The position numbers were made by a program, and so were the translations under genes. The notes beneath the pieces were generated by a model. It ran no database searches and was not told the origin of the DNA. It saw only the letters and a list, made by a program, of their open reading frames with translations. Of a stretch of DNA of 64,000 bases, positions 1 to 8,114 are shown piece after piece. Source of the DNA: Planococcus salinarum (GTDB lineage: Bacteria > Bacillota > Bacilli > Bacillales_A > Planococcaceae); NCBI RefSeq assembly GCF_007004625.1, contig NZ_VIFV01000009.1, positions 48,141-112,140 of the forward strand, in the 5' to 3' direction. Within the stretch, counting starts at the first letter, position 1. Every line of letters starts with the position of its first letter.

Positions 1-291
1 CTCAGAAGACGTTAAAATGTCGGCTGTTTCAGCCATGAAATGTACGCCGCAGAAAAGAATGTAGTCAGCGGTCTGGCTGCCGGCGATCTGCGAGAGCTGC
101 AGAGAGTCGCCGGTCACGTCCGCATAGCGGATCACTTCGTCTTTCTGGTAGTGGTGGCCCAGTATATAAAGGCGTTCGCCCAAAAGTTCACGCGCGCGTG
201 TTGCCCGCGCATGCAATTCTTCGGTTGGTGCTGACAGGTAATGGGCCGGCATTGCATCCGCCAGTTGAAGTTCATCAAGCAATGAAGTCAT
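1..291 (-). CDS. nadA: Quinolinate synthase NadA, N-terminal part (cut by window edge)
   Basis: NadA is the 4Fe-4S enzyme that condenses iminoaspartate with dihydroxyacetone phosphate to quinolinate. Only the first 97 codons are present. The translation runs from [19 protein letters not shown] through [19 protein letters not shown] to [14 protein letters not shown]; the GHHYQ and [10 protein letters not shown] stretches are typical NadA motifs. The ATG at 291-289 overlaps the nadC stop by four bases (ATGA), and a GGAGG-type site lies just upstream, so the gene is translationally coupled to nadC. The rest of the gene lies to the left of the window. It is the last visible gene of a nadB-nadC-nadA operon. 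Found by reading the reverse complement; the frame has no stop up to the edge. Confidence 0.93.
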   Translation of the reverse strand, partial: MTSLLDELQLADAMPAHYLSAPTEELHARATRARELLGERLYILGHHYQKDEVIRYADVTGDSLQLSQIAGSQTADYILFCGVHFMAETADILTSSE

Positions 292-1142
292 CGTGTAATT
301 TCCTCCTTTTGTGAAACGCTTAAGTTCATGGTCATATCCAGATTGCTGACGCTATGCGTCAAGGCACCGATGGAAATGACATCGACTCCGGTATCGCGGT
401 AATCTTCGAGGCAGGCCAAATCGATCCCGCCGGAAGCTTCTGTCCGTATCGGAGCGGGAACCAGCTTGACCCAGCGCCGCATTGTATCCGGTGTCTGATT
501 GTCGAACATGATGGCGTCCGGTGCGGCCGTTATCGCTTCTGCCAATTGCTGCTCCGTTTCCACTTCCACTTCGACCATCATCATATGGCCGTGCGCTGCA
601 CGGACTTTTTTTACTGCTTCTGTGATCGATCCGGCAGCTGCAATATGATTGTCTTTCAGCATGACCGCATCATACAGGCCGTTCCGGTGATTGGAACCGC
701 CGCCTGCCCTTACGGCGTATTTTTCGAACATCCGGAGCCCGGGGGTGGTTTTCCGGGTATCGACAATGCGGGTATGCCGGGAGTTGAGTGTATCCACGCA
801 ATGGCGCGTCAAAGTGGCAATGGCACTCATGCGCTGGACCAGGTTGAGGAAAACGCGCTCACCCGCCAGAATTTGGGCCACATCCCCGGTGATTCGTACC
901 AGCGGCTCGCCAGGGGACACCTGATCGCCATCCTGTTTCAGTTTTTCAACGGCAATGGCGGGATCCAACAGGCGGTAGCCCCATTCGAAGATCTGCAATC
1001 CTGCAACAACCCCATCCGCTTTGGAGCGAACGATTGCCGTGCCGGTATCCCTTTCATTAAAAATGACCGAGGATGCGTCCCGTTCCCCGATATCTTCCAG
1101 TAAGAAATGTGTTAATGCTTTTTCTGCCAGTAATCTGTTCAT
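288..1142 (-). CDS. nadC: Nicotinate-nucleotide pyrophosphorylase (carboxylating)
   Basis: NadC (QPRTase) converts quinolinate and PRPP to nicotinate mononucleotide, CO2 and PPi, the third step of de novo NAD synthesis, in the cytosol. The 284-aa length is normal for the family. Visible signatures are [10 protein letters not shown] around residues 128-137 (substrate-binding Arg/Lys), [10 protein letters not shown] at 147-156 and VMLKDNHI at 160-167, followed by the C-terminal barrel segment with FDN and EASGGI. The ATG shares one base with the nadB stop (TGATG), and its own stop overlaps the nadA start, so nadB, nadC and nadA form one tightly coupled operon. No anomaly seen. Confidence 0.97.
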   Translation of the reverse strand: MNRLLAEKALTHFLLEDIGERDASSVIFNERDTGTAIVRSKADGVVAGLQIFEWGYRLLDPAIAVEKLKQDGDQVSPGEPLVRITGDVAQILAGERVFLNLVQRMSAIATLTRHCVDTLNSRHTRIVDTRKTTPGLRMFEKYAVRAGGGSNHRNGLYDAVMLKDNHIAAAGSITEAVKKVRAAHGHMMMVEVEVETEQQLAEAITAAPDAIMFDNQTPDTMRRWVKLVPAPIRTEASGGIDLACLEDYRDTGVDVISIGALTHSVSNLDMTMNLSVSQKEEITR

Positions 1143-2698
1143 CAGACTGTCTCCTTGCTGTGGATTTTGCGGTCAGTGAATGCGATTCCGTCCACCGACA
1201 GTTCAATGACTTTTCCCTGCCAATGAGCCGACAGGGAGGGGCGGTCCCGCCGAAAATGTGCGCCGCGGCTCTCATCGCGCAAATATGCCGCTGTTGCCAA
1301 CAGCGTGCAGGCGGTCGACCTGTGGAAGCTGCTGATCTCTTTGTTGTTCAGGGTGAGTAAGTCGTCGACGCTCTGCAAAGGAAATTTGCGAATGAATTCT
1401 GCCAGCTCTTTTTTGTCTCGGACTATGCCGACGGACTTTGTCATATTCGTACCCAATAGATGGTGGGGCGGCAATAGAAAAGGAGGCGGTAGAGCAGCAA
1501 CATTCCAGTCCTTTATATGGACATCGTCGGACCCGGCGATGAAAGTCTCTGAAAGTTTGCCGGCCAGCCTTTTTGCAAAAACAATCGATTCAAGCAGCGA
1601 ATTGCTCGCCAGGCGATTGGCGCCGTGCACGCCGGTGGAGGCGACCTCGCCAATCGCATAAAGCCGCTGTACGTTGGTGCCGCCTTTGTCGTCGGTCTTC
1701 ACGCCGCCCATATGGAAATGTGCGCCGGGCCGGACAGGCAGCAGCTCTGTTACCGGGTTGAGTTCCTGCGCCAGGCAATTTTTCAGGATGGCAGGAAATT
1801 TATCACCGAAATCACTTATATGTCTTGCGTCCAAAAACACAGGGCCCTGCAGTTGCCAATGCGATTCGATGGCGCGTGCGACGATATCCCGCGGAGCAAG
1901 TTCTTTCCACGGATGGATGCCTTCCATAATGGAGCGACCTTCTTTGTCGACCAGCAGGGCCCCTTCGCCACGGACCGCTTCTGAAATGAGGCCTTTGGAT
2001 TTTCCGCCGATGGTCAGAATCGTGGGGTGGAATTGGACAAATTCCAGGTCTTCCAGAATGGCACCGGCGCGGTAGGCAAGCGAAAGGCCTTCACCTTCCG
2101 CGACAGGCGAGTTGGAAGTGTTGCTGTATAAACCACCGACACCGCCTGTCGCCAGTACGGTGTGGCGAGCTTTGAATACATGCCGTTGACCGTTCTTGTC
2201 AGCAGCAATGACACCAAGGCATTCCCCTTTTTTTACCAACAGTTCGAGTGCCTGGTGATGGGAAAATAACTGGATGCGATTTTCGGTTTTCTTCATTAAA
2301 TACGCCATCAGTATTTTGCCGGTCTGGTCACCGCTTGAATGGAGGATGCGGCGGATGCTGTGTGCACCCTCCATACCGAGCAAGGGCTGTCCGGCATCGT
2401 CTTTGTCATAGGGCAGTCCGTCTGCCATCAGCTCGCGGATTGCCGATGCGCCTTCCCGGGTCAGGATTTCCACCCGCTCAGGGGCTGAATGACCGGCTGT
2501 GGCCTGCAGCGTGTCCTGCGCATGCGCTTCTGGTGAATCAAGAAAATCGAGGCTTGCGGCGATGCCTCCCTGCGCAAGGGTGGAGTTCGCGTTTGCCGGC
2601 GCACCTTTCGTCAAAACAGCAATCTTAAAATGAGGCGGCAGGGAATGGGCAAGCATCAGCCCGGCAACACCGCCGCCGATTATGCAAACATCAAACAA
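1142..2698 (-). CDS. nadB: L-aspartate oxidase
   Basis: NadB is the FAD enzyme that oxidises L-aspartate to iminoaspartate, the first step of NAD synthesis. The 518-aa protein begins with a Rossmann FAD motif (IIGGGVAGL, residues 6-14). It contains the NadB/SdhA-type blocks STLAQGGIAA near 40, ATGGVGGLY near 183, HPT near 222, and HMGGVKTD/GEVASTGVHGANRLASNSLLE near 330-370. The start is a TTG at 2698; a GAAGGTG site seven bases upstream decides it. It is the first gene of the nad operon, transcribed leftward and divergent from a cysteine desulfurase gene. A palindrome in the shared promoter region (2718-2731) probably binds the NAD repressor NiaR. Confidence 0.97.
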   Translation of the reverse strand: MFDVCIIGGGVAGLMLAHSLPPHFKIAVLTKGAPANANSTLAQGGIAASLDFLDSPEAHAQDTLQATAGHSAPERVEILTREGASAIRELMADGLPYDKDDAGQPLLGMEGAHSIRRILHSSGDQTGKILMAYLMKKTENRIQLFSHHQALELLVKKGECLGVIAADKNGQRHVFKARHTVLATGGVGGLYSNTSNSPVAEGEGLSLAYRAGAILEDLEFVQFHPTILTIGGKSKGLISEAVRGEGALLVDKEGRSIMEGIHPWKELAPRDIVARAIESHWQLQGPVFLDARHISDFGDKFPAILKNCLAQELNPVTELLPVRPGAHFHMGGVKTDDKGGTNVQRLYAIGEVASTGVHGANRLASNSLLESIVFAKRLAGKLSETFIAGSDDVHIKDWNVAALPPPFLLPPHHLLGTNMTKSVGIVRDKKELAEFIRKFPLQSVDDLLTLNNKEISSFHRSTACTLLATAAYLRDESRGAHFRRDRPSLSAHWQGKVIELSVDGIAFTDRKIHSKETV

Positions 2699-2717
2699 AC
2701 TTTACACCTTCTTTACA

Positions 2718-2731
2718 AGTGTCTTGACACT
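2718..2731. promoter_or_regulatory. NiaR-like operator between nadB and nifS
   Basis: A perfect inverted repeat AGTGTC-TT-GACACT sits in the 95-bp divergent intergenic region, 20 bp from the nadB start and 63 bp from the nifS start. The niacin-responsive repressor NiaR (YrxA) of Bacillales is known to bind a GTGTC-TT-GACAC-type palindrome at exactly this divergon. That it works here is inference. No niaR gene is visible in the window, although in B. subtilis yrxA directly follows nifS. Confidence 0.7.
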
Positions 2732-2793
2732 ATTAATGACATAAAGCTACAGTGATTACAAGGAAAAATGCATTTTGAAGGGATTTTGATAGA

Positions 2794-3930
2794 GTGATGA
2801 AAAGTTATTTGGACGCAGCGGCAACCGTGCCAATGAGAAAAGAAGCGCTCCAGGCGTATCTGGAAACGGCTGAAAGTGCTTTCGGCAATACCCAAAGCCT
2901 TCACGATGCGGGTACAGAAGCTTCGAATTACCTGGATGCCTGCCGTCGCATCTGGGGCCGGTTATTGAATGTGCGGGCGGACGGATTTTATTTCACGGGC
3001 AGTGCTTCGGAAGGCAATCAATTGGCAATCCGCTCTCTGTTGAAGGGCCGGCCCGACCATTGCAAAACCATACTCACGACGAAACTCGAACATGCATCTG
3101 TATTGGGTGTATTGCATGAACTCGAAAAGGAAGGGTATAAGATCCGCTATTTGCCTGTTGATGAAACGGGAATTTTGGAAATGGAAACATATGAGCAAGC
3201 AGTGAGTGAAGAAACAGCCCTGGTCGTCATGCAGCTCGTCAATTCGGAAATGGGCGCAATACAGGACGTTGCCGGCTGTGCCAAATTTGCCAAACGATAC
3301 GGCGTGCCGCTCCATTCCGACATGGTACAGGGGCTCGGCAAACTTCCGGTCGACCTGGAAGAAAGTGGAGTCGCTTCCGCCGTTTTTTCAGCACATAAAG
3401 TGGGAGGACCCAAAAGCGTCGGCATCGTTTATCTGGATCCCGGCCTCCACTGGCAGCCGGTTATCGACGGGACGGTACATCAAAATGGCTTTCGGGCTGG
3501 CACCCTCGACGTTCCGGGCATCGTAGCTGCGACGATTGCCGCAAAGCATGCAGTAGCGGAACAGCCGGAAAATCTGCGCAATGCAGAAAAACTCCAAGCA
3601 TTACTTTTCGGTATTTTACCGGCAAGCATCTTGTCGGCAGGCGATCGATCAACAAAGTCGCCATTTATACAGGGTCTCCTTTTGCCGCATGTCGAAGGGC
3701 AGTGGATGATGCTGGAATGCAACCGCCATCAGGTTGCCATTTCGACGGGGACCGCCTGTAAAATCGGTGCCGGGGAAGCGATGTCCGCGATGCTCGCAAT
3801 GGGTGTGGAAAGTGATGCGGCAAGAAAGTTCATCCGGATATCGTTTTTCAGGGAGACGCGGGAAGCGGAAATCAGGAGGTTTGTGGATGTGGTGGAGACA
3901 ACGCTTCTGGAGACAGGCAAGAAAATATAA
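2794..3930 (+). CDS. nifS: NifS-type cysteine desulfurase of the NAD divergon
   Basis: A PLP-dependent class V aminotransferase that removes sulfur from cysteine; in Bacillales this paralogue supplies sulfur for the Fe-S cluster of NadA. Seen in the sequence: N-terminal YLDAAATVP, a PLP-stacking His in LEHASV (about 100), the Schiff-base lysine in FSAHKVGGPKSVG (about K202) and the catalytic cysteine in ISTGTACKIGAG (about C322). Length of 378 aa fits. The start may be the GTG at 2794 or the ATG at 2797; the nearest Shine-Dalgarno is GAAGGGA about 10 bases upstream. It is divergent from nadB and shares the NiaR-like operator. The usual downstream niaR is replaced here by a glycerate kinase gene 62 bp away. 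Confidence 0.93.
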   Translation: MMKSYLDAAATVPMRKEALQAYLETAESAFGNTQSLHDAGTEASNYLDACRRIWGRLLNVRADGFYFTGSASEGNQLAIRSLLKGRPDHCKTILTTKLEHASVLGVLHELEKEGYKIRYLPVDETGILEMETYEQAVSEETALVVMQLVNSEMGAIQDVAGCAKFAKRYGVPLHSDMVQGLGKLPVDLEESGVASAVFSAHKVGGPKSVGIVYLDPGLHWQPVIDGTVHQNGFRAGTLDVPGIVAATIAAKHAVAEQPENLRNAEKLQALLFGILPASILSAGDRSTKSPFIQGLLLPHVEGQWMMLECNRHQVAISTGTACKIGAGEAMSAMLAMGVESDAARKFIRISFFRETREAEIRRFVDVVETTLLETGKKI

Positions 3931-3992
3931 TTTGCCGAAGAAAGGGATGCCTGCTACGCTCCTATTAATCGAAAGCAAACGGGAGGCTCGTT

Positions 3993-5132
3993 ATGAAAAT
4001 CTTGATAGCACCGGATTCGTTCAAAGGATCTCTCACCAGTGTTGAGGCGTCCCGAGTTATAAACCAGGCGATTTTGGATATGGATCCAACGATTGAGACT
4101 GTACAAATTCCGATGGCCGATGGCGGGGAAGGTACCGTTGCAGCGGTTCTTTGGAACCAGGACGGTAAACAGGTTAGCTGCCGTGTGCACGATCCACTTG
4201 GCAGGGAAATCGAAGCCATGTACGGCTGGATGGAGCATGAAAAAACCGCCATCATTGAAATGGCGGCCGCATCCGGTCTGCCGTTGCTGGATCCGGCGGA
4301 ATTGGACCCGCAAAAAGCATCCAGTTATGGCACGGGTGAGTTGATAAAAGACGCGCTGGACAAAGGGGCGGAAACGATTATTCTCGGCCTTGGCGGCAGT
4401 GCGACCGTAGATGCCGGGAGCGGATTGTTTCAGGCGCTTGGCGTCAGGTTTCTTGGGGCGGACCTTAACGAAATCTCCTGGATCGGTGGGCTGCTGGACA
4501 GGATTTCGGCAATGGACCTTTCCGGTCTGGATCGGAGGCTGACAGCAGTCAGATTCATAGTCGCCGGTGATGTCACCAATCCGCTTCTTGGTAAAGAAGG
4601 GGCCATCGCTGTGTTCGGTCCCCAAAAAGGGGTAGGAAAAGACAAACTTGCATTTTTCGAACAGGGCATGCGTCATTTTTCGGAACTGGCAGCGCAGGAA
4701 ACCGGCAGGGCGATGGCTGATGCCCCGGGAAGCGGAGCTGCGGGAGGAGCGGGCTTTTTGCTCCGGACAATTTTGGAAGTTGACTTTCGAAGCGGGTTGG
4801 AATTGATGGTCGAACTGGCCGGACTGGAAGAGCAATTGGAGGCAACAGACCTTATTCTCACGGCAGAAGGCCGGATCGATGGCCAAACTTTTTTCGGGAA
4901 AGTGCCGGTGGGCATAGGTCGGATTGCGAAAAAACAGGGTGTCCCGGTAATCGCTTTTGCAGGTTCACTCGGCCCGGGCACAGAGAAACTCGAAGAGGCA
5001 GGCATTGGGGCCGTCATGCCCATTGCGGAAGGCCCCTTAAGCCTGTCGGATGCCATGAAAAACAGTGGGGATCTGCTGTACAATGCCACAACCCGCCTTA
5101 TGAAAATCCTGGAGATCGGGAGAGGCATCTAA
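3993..5132 (+). CDS. glxK: Glycerate kinase (GlxK/GarK family)
   Basis: Phosphorylates D-glycerate (product 2- or 3-phosphoglycerate depending on the subfamily), feeding glycerate into glycolysis. The protein of 379 aa is the normal length. Family motifs are clear: ILIAPDSFKGSLTS at the N-terminus, MADGGEGT near 43, LGLGGSATVDAGSG near 132, and a C-terminal TAEGRIDGQTFFGKVPVG. The ATG follows a GGGAGGCTCGTT site. It lies 62 bp after nifS and ends in a clean terminator at 5155, so it may be read from the nifS promoter or its own. No glyoxylate or tartronate genes are nearby, so the physiological source of glycerate cannot be read from context. Confidence 0.93.
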   Translation: MKILIAPDSFKGSLTSVEASRVINQAILDMDPTIETVQIPMADGGEGTVAAVLWNQDGKQVSCRVHDPLGREIEAMYGWMEHEKTAIIEMAAASGLPLLDPAELDPQKASSYGTGELIKDALDKGAETIILGLGGSATVDAGSGLFQALGVRFLGADLNEISWIGGLLDRISAMDLSGLDRRLTAVRFIVAGDVTNPLLGKEGAIAVFGPQKGVGKDKLAFFEQGMRHFSELAAQETGRAMADAPGSGAAGGAGFLLRTILEVDFRSGLELMVELAGLEEQLEATDLILTAEGRIDGQTFFGKVPVGIGRIAKKQGVPVIAFAGSLGPGTEKLEEAGIGAVMPIAEGPLSLSDAMKNSGDLLYNATTRLMKILEIGRGI

Positions 5133-5154
5133 TTTAAACTTTGATCGGATTTTT

Positions 5155-5180
5155 CCCGCTCCCACGTGAGCGGGTTTTTT
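5155..5180 (+). terminator. Rho-independent terminator after glxK
   Basis: Seven-base stem CCCGCTC / GAGCGGG with a six-base loop, followed by six T (5175-5180), 23 bases after the glxK stop. Confidence 0.9.
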
Positions 5181-5451
5181 CTGCATTCATAAATTCTTAA
5201 CAAACTTTCTGGTTCTTTTTATCGGAATTAGGACTATAATAGGGAGTAAATCTAACAGAAAATTACATAAATATGAAACTTTGAACTGTTTCAATCGTTT
5301 ATACATGTAGACATAAATGTCCTGATATTTTCTGAACCTGGGGTCTCAATTGGATCTGAACTGGCGAAGGATGCGGGTTTTTAAAGAGAAAGATAAACTT
5401 TGCTGTATGGAATATCGAATGTTTCGGACTGTGTGCCAGGGAGATGAAATG

Positions 5452-6021
5452 ATGGAAATTTACATCGTGTTCACCGATACAAAAACAAATTTGTCAAAAA
5501 TGATAAAGAATTATACAAGATATCCATTCACCCACGTCTCGCTTTCCTTTTCAAAGGATTTAAGCCAAATGTACAGCTTTGGCCGGAAGGAAGCAGGGAA
5601 TGCGTTTATCGGGGGATTTGTGAAAGAAGATGTCAGGGACCATCTTTTTCAGCGGGCTGATTGTGCTGTCTGCAAAATGGAACTGGATGAAGAAAGTTAC
5701 CGCCAAATCTGGGCTTATGTGCAAAAAATGGAGCGGGAACAGCATCTGTTCAAATACAATTTCACCGGCTTGTTCGCTGTGGCACTGAATTATAACTTCA
5801 ACCGCAAAGGTGCTTACTTCTGCTCGCAATTCGTTGCCGAAGCCCTGGCTGCCGGTGAAATCCGAATAGCGGATAAACCGCCGGCTCTTATGACGCCGCG
5901 GGACCTGTTCGCATCTGAGAATCTGGCCATGATTCATCGGGGCGATATGCAGAACTATCCTTTTCTCAGCCCTGTCATTGACTACGGGCAATCTGCGGTA
6001 GCGCTGGAGGTGGTGCAATGA
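5452..6021 (+). CDS. Permuted NlpC/P60-like (YiiX/YaeF-type) putative hydrolase
   Basis: Not a named gene. The 190-aa protein begins MEIYIVFTDTKTNLSKMIKN. A histidine in FTHVSLSF (about H28) precedes a cysteine in AYFCSQFVAEAL (about C124). This His-before-Cys order is that of circularly permuted papain-like NlpC/P60 proteins, often amidases or thioesterases acting on envelope lipids. An in-frame TTG at 5350 would add 34 residues, but AGGGAG at 5438-5443 fits the ATG at 5452 (or 5449). It overlaps the following UgtP-like gene by four bases (ATGA), so the two are co-translated. That neighbour suggests a role in membrane lipid or envelope metabolism; the substrate is unknown. No signal peptide is seen. 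Confidence 0.75.
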   Translation: MEIYIVFTDTKTNLSKMIKNYTRYPFTHVSLSFSKDLSQMYSFGRKEAGNAFIGGFVKEDVRDHLFQRADCAVCKMELDEESYRQIWAYVQKMEREQHLFKYNFTGLFAVALNYNFNRKGAYFCSQFVAEALAAGEIRIADKPPALMTPRDLFASENLAMIHRGDMQNYPFLSPVIDYGQSAVALEVVQ

Positions 6022-7139
6022 AGAAAATACTTTTTTTCCCTTTGCTGAAAAGCATGCCATCAGGGCATCATCAGGTGGCTGATGCCATTTGTGACAGCAT
6101 CGATTTGAATTCCGGAGAAATCGAATACAAAAAAGTGGATATCCTCAGCGAATGGAACAGTGGGGTCGAAAATGGGATTGTGAAAGCATATCTGCAATGG
6201 ATTCGGCATTATCCGGAAACCTATGCCTGGACATACCGGAAATTCGCATATCGCAGCAAGAGCGAACGCCCTCATAAAGCCTATGAATTACTGTTTATGA
6301 AAACAGTGAAAGAGATCCTCGCGCGGGAAAAGCCGGATCTGATTGTCTCGACACACGGTTTTCCGTCCCTGTTCATCAACCGCTTAAAAGAGGCAGGCCA
6401 TTGTGATGTCCCGGCACTTAATATTTACACCGATTTTTTCATAAATGATGTATGGGGGTGCAGCCATATTGAGTATCATTTTGTACCAAGCCAGGCGATG
6501 AAAAATGAACTTTCCTCCAAGTACAGCATTGACAAAAGCAACATATTCATCACCGGGATTCCCGTCAGCAGAGAATTTGAGTCCGGGAGCGGGGGCAACG
6601 AGAAAAACGCCGCGCCACCTTACCGGATTTTGATGACGGGAGGCAGCTTCGGACTGGGCAATATTTCAGAGCTGCTTGATAGCGGGCAAGAAAACCTGAA
6701 TTGCCGGGTCAGGGTATTGTGTGGAGCCAACAAAGAATTGTACGATGATATCCAACAGCTGGCAGGGGATTTTGCCGAAGCCTTTCCCTATATTTCTTCC
6801 AAGGAAGAAATGAATGAGCTGTACGAATGGACAGATGCAATCATCAGCAAACCCGGCGGGGTCACGGTCTCGGAAGCGTTGCGCAAAAAAACTCCCATTT
6901 TCATTTCCAGTGCATTGCCCGGACAGGAACAGGTGAACCTGCAGGTGCTGAACGGAATGGGTTTGGTATTCGTTGTCCCGGACGGGGCCGATGCACTGGA
7001 ATTTACCTGCCGGACACTGGACGATAAAGAACAGCTGCAGCGTTACAATAATGAAGTGAGCCGGTATACGGAATCATTCCAATTGAAGAATTCGGACGAA
7101 CAGTACCGGGCAATCGAAATGATGCTGGAGCGGGGCTGA
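6018..7139 (+). CDS. UgtP/MGDG-synthase-like glycosyltransferase (GT28)
   Basis: A 373-aa protein of the processive diacylglycerol glucosyltransferase / MGDG synthase family, which moves hexose from a nucleotide sugar to diacylglycerol at the inner membrane face. The N-terminal acceptor domain shows MPSGHHQVADAI near residue 13. DLIVSTHGFPS lies near 109, and the donor-binding domain carries MTGGSFGLGNI near 210 and SKPGGVTVSEALRKKTP near 277, as expected for GT28. The start overlaps the upstream NlpC/P60-like gene by four bases. A DedA-family gene follows after 5 bp, so the three form an envelope-lipid operon. B. subtilis UgtP is the best-known relative; whether this copy makes glycolipid anchors is inference. 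Confidence 0.85.
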   Translation: MKKILFFPLLKSMPSGHHQVADAICDSIDLNSGEIEYKKVDILSEWNSGVENGIVKAYLQWIRHYPETYAWTYRKFAYRSKSERPHKAYELLFMKTVKEILAREKPDLIVSTHGFPSLFINRLKEAGHCDVPALNIYTDFFINDVWGCSHIEYHFVPSQAMKNELSSKYSIDKSNIFITGIPVSREFESGSGGNEKNAAPPYRILMTGGSFGLGNISELLDSGQENLNCRVRVLCGANKELYDDIQQLAGDFAEAFPYISSKEEMNELYEWTDAIISKPGGVTVSEALRKKTPIFISSALPGQEQVNLQVLNGMGLVFVVPDGADALEFTCRTLDDKEQLQRYNNEVSRYTESFQLKNSDEQYRAIEMMLERG

Positions 7140-7144
7140 GCGCG

Positions 7145-7740
7145 ATGGATATCCAATTGATCATCGAACAGACATTAGGCTTTCTCGAAGACTTGGGAGT
7201 GGCCGGTTTACTGGCGGCAATTTTCCTCGAAGGCTCTTCTATTCCTTTCCTCGGCATAATCGTCGTCCTGGCGTACGGCGGGATTCTCGATATGTCGCTT
7301 GGCGGCATGGGGGGATTGCAGCCGTGATGGCGCTGGTTTATAGTGCAGCGAGCCTGATTTCATACTTCATCGGCAATAAAATGGAGCATCTTCTCTGGAA
7401 AAAAATCCGCAGAGGGTTGGACAAAGCGAGAGGCCTCTTTAATCGATACGGCATCTGGAGCATCGCTTTATCGCGGCCGTTCGGAATCGGGAATTACATT
7501 TCCTATCTGGCAGGCATCAGCGAGGTCGGGTTGCTGAAATACCTGCTGCTTACCTTTGTCGGCATTTTCCCGTGGTGCTTTGCGATGTTGTATTTCGGTG
7601 ATTATCTGAATGGCAATTATGACCGTTTTGCGCAGCTTTTTGATGCTTACAAAATGGAGTTTTACGGAACGGGCCTGCTGCTGGCGGTCCTGTTTACTGC
7701 CTATTCGATATGGAAACGCCGCAGAAAAGGGAATACATGA
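7145..7740 (+). pseudogene. DedA-family membrane protein, interrupted by a -1 frameshift
   Basis: DedA proteins are polytopic inner-membrane proteins; several flip undecaprenyl phosphate or phospholipids. Frame 1 (7145-7327, 60 aa) carries the typical DedA start with GLLAAIFLEGSSIPF; frame 2 (7324-7740, 138 aa) carries the rest, including SRPFGIGNYISYLAGIS and a last membrane segment. Joined, they give about 199 aa, the normal DedA length. The break lies in a run of six G at 7309-7314. One extra G restores GGMGGIAAVMALVYSAAS. The run in frame reads G-GGG-GGA, a shape that permits -1 slippage, so recoding is possible besides mutation or sequencing error. Last gene of the envelope operon. Confidence 0.8.
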
Positions 7741-7772
7741 AAAAGCCTCTTCATCATTGAAGAGGCTTTTCT
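7739..7772. terminator. Terminator hairpin, copy 1 of a 34-bp direct repeat
   Basis: The stem AAGCCTCTTC / GAAGAGGCTT with loop ATCATT, flanked by A and T runs, lies right at the stop of the DedA gene. The same 34 bases recur exactly at 8081-8114. It can terminate the plus-strand operon. Confidence 0.85.
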
Positions 7773-7809
7773 CAGCTTGTTGAGAAAGAAACATTAAAAT
7801 CGATATTCC

Positions 7810-7933
7810 GCAAAACAGCTTCGCTTGCCTGGGGGCTTGCGCTGAGCTAACTCGGTCTCGTTTCACTTCGTCCGAGTGGATCTTGCACTTCGTCGGCATT
7901 CGCCTGCTCCCCTGGGCGTCTTCGCTGTTTTGC
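7810..7933. repeat. 124-bp palindromic intergenic element with terminal inverted repeats
   Basis: The ends are a perfect 10-bp inverted repeat (GCAAAACAGC at 7810-7819, GCTGTTTTGC at 7924-7933). Inner arms CCTGGGGGC and GCTCCCCTGGG continue the pairing imperfectly. It has no ORF. Style and composition (GCGCTGAGC, repeated CACTTCG and CTCGG blocks) resemble the mobile palindromic repeats scattered in intergenic regions of many Bacillales genomes. That relationship is from memory and needs a genome-wide search. Confidence 0.6.
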
Positions 7934-8004
7934 TCCATATCTCAGATCACTTTCTATAAAGGAATACACTTTATGTATGTTGCAAGCTAGAAAGTGGATA
8001 CTTC

Positions 8005-8025
8005 CATTCTGCACAAAACAGAATG
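8005..8025. other. Small hairpin in the DedA-NAT intergenic region
   Basis: CATTCTG / CAGAATG with a seven-base loop. No T tract; function unknown. Confidence 0.3.
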
Positions 8026-8080
8026 AAGCGTCCGCCTAGAGCGAAATGATTGGAGAAGTTGTCGGTTTCTCGACAGCCTG

Positions 8081-8114
8081 GAAAAAGCCTCTTCATCATT
8101 GAAGAGGCTTTTCT
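8081..8114. terminator. Terminator hairpin, copy 2 of the 34-bp direct repeat, overlapping the NAT gene end
   Basis: Identical over 34 bases to 7739-7772. The NAT stop codon (8096-8098) lies inside it, so the last NAT codons (EKPLQ) are encoded by one arm of the hairpin. The AAAAA on its left side would be a U tract for minus-strand transcripts. Confidence 0.8.

Noticed and set aside
354..1103. Long plus-strand frame opposite nadC
   Set aside because: It is the antisense shadow of nadC; the protein is Cys/His-rich and matches nothing.
3954..4886. 310-codon minus-strand frame opposite glycerate kinase
   Set aside because: Antisense shadow of glxK; no motif and the glxK frame is fully family-like.
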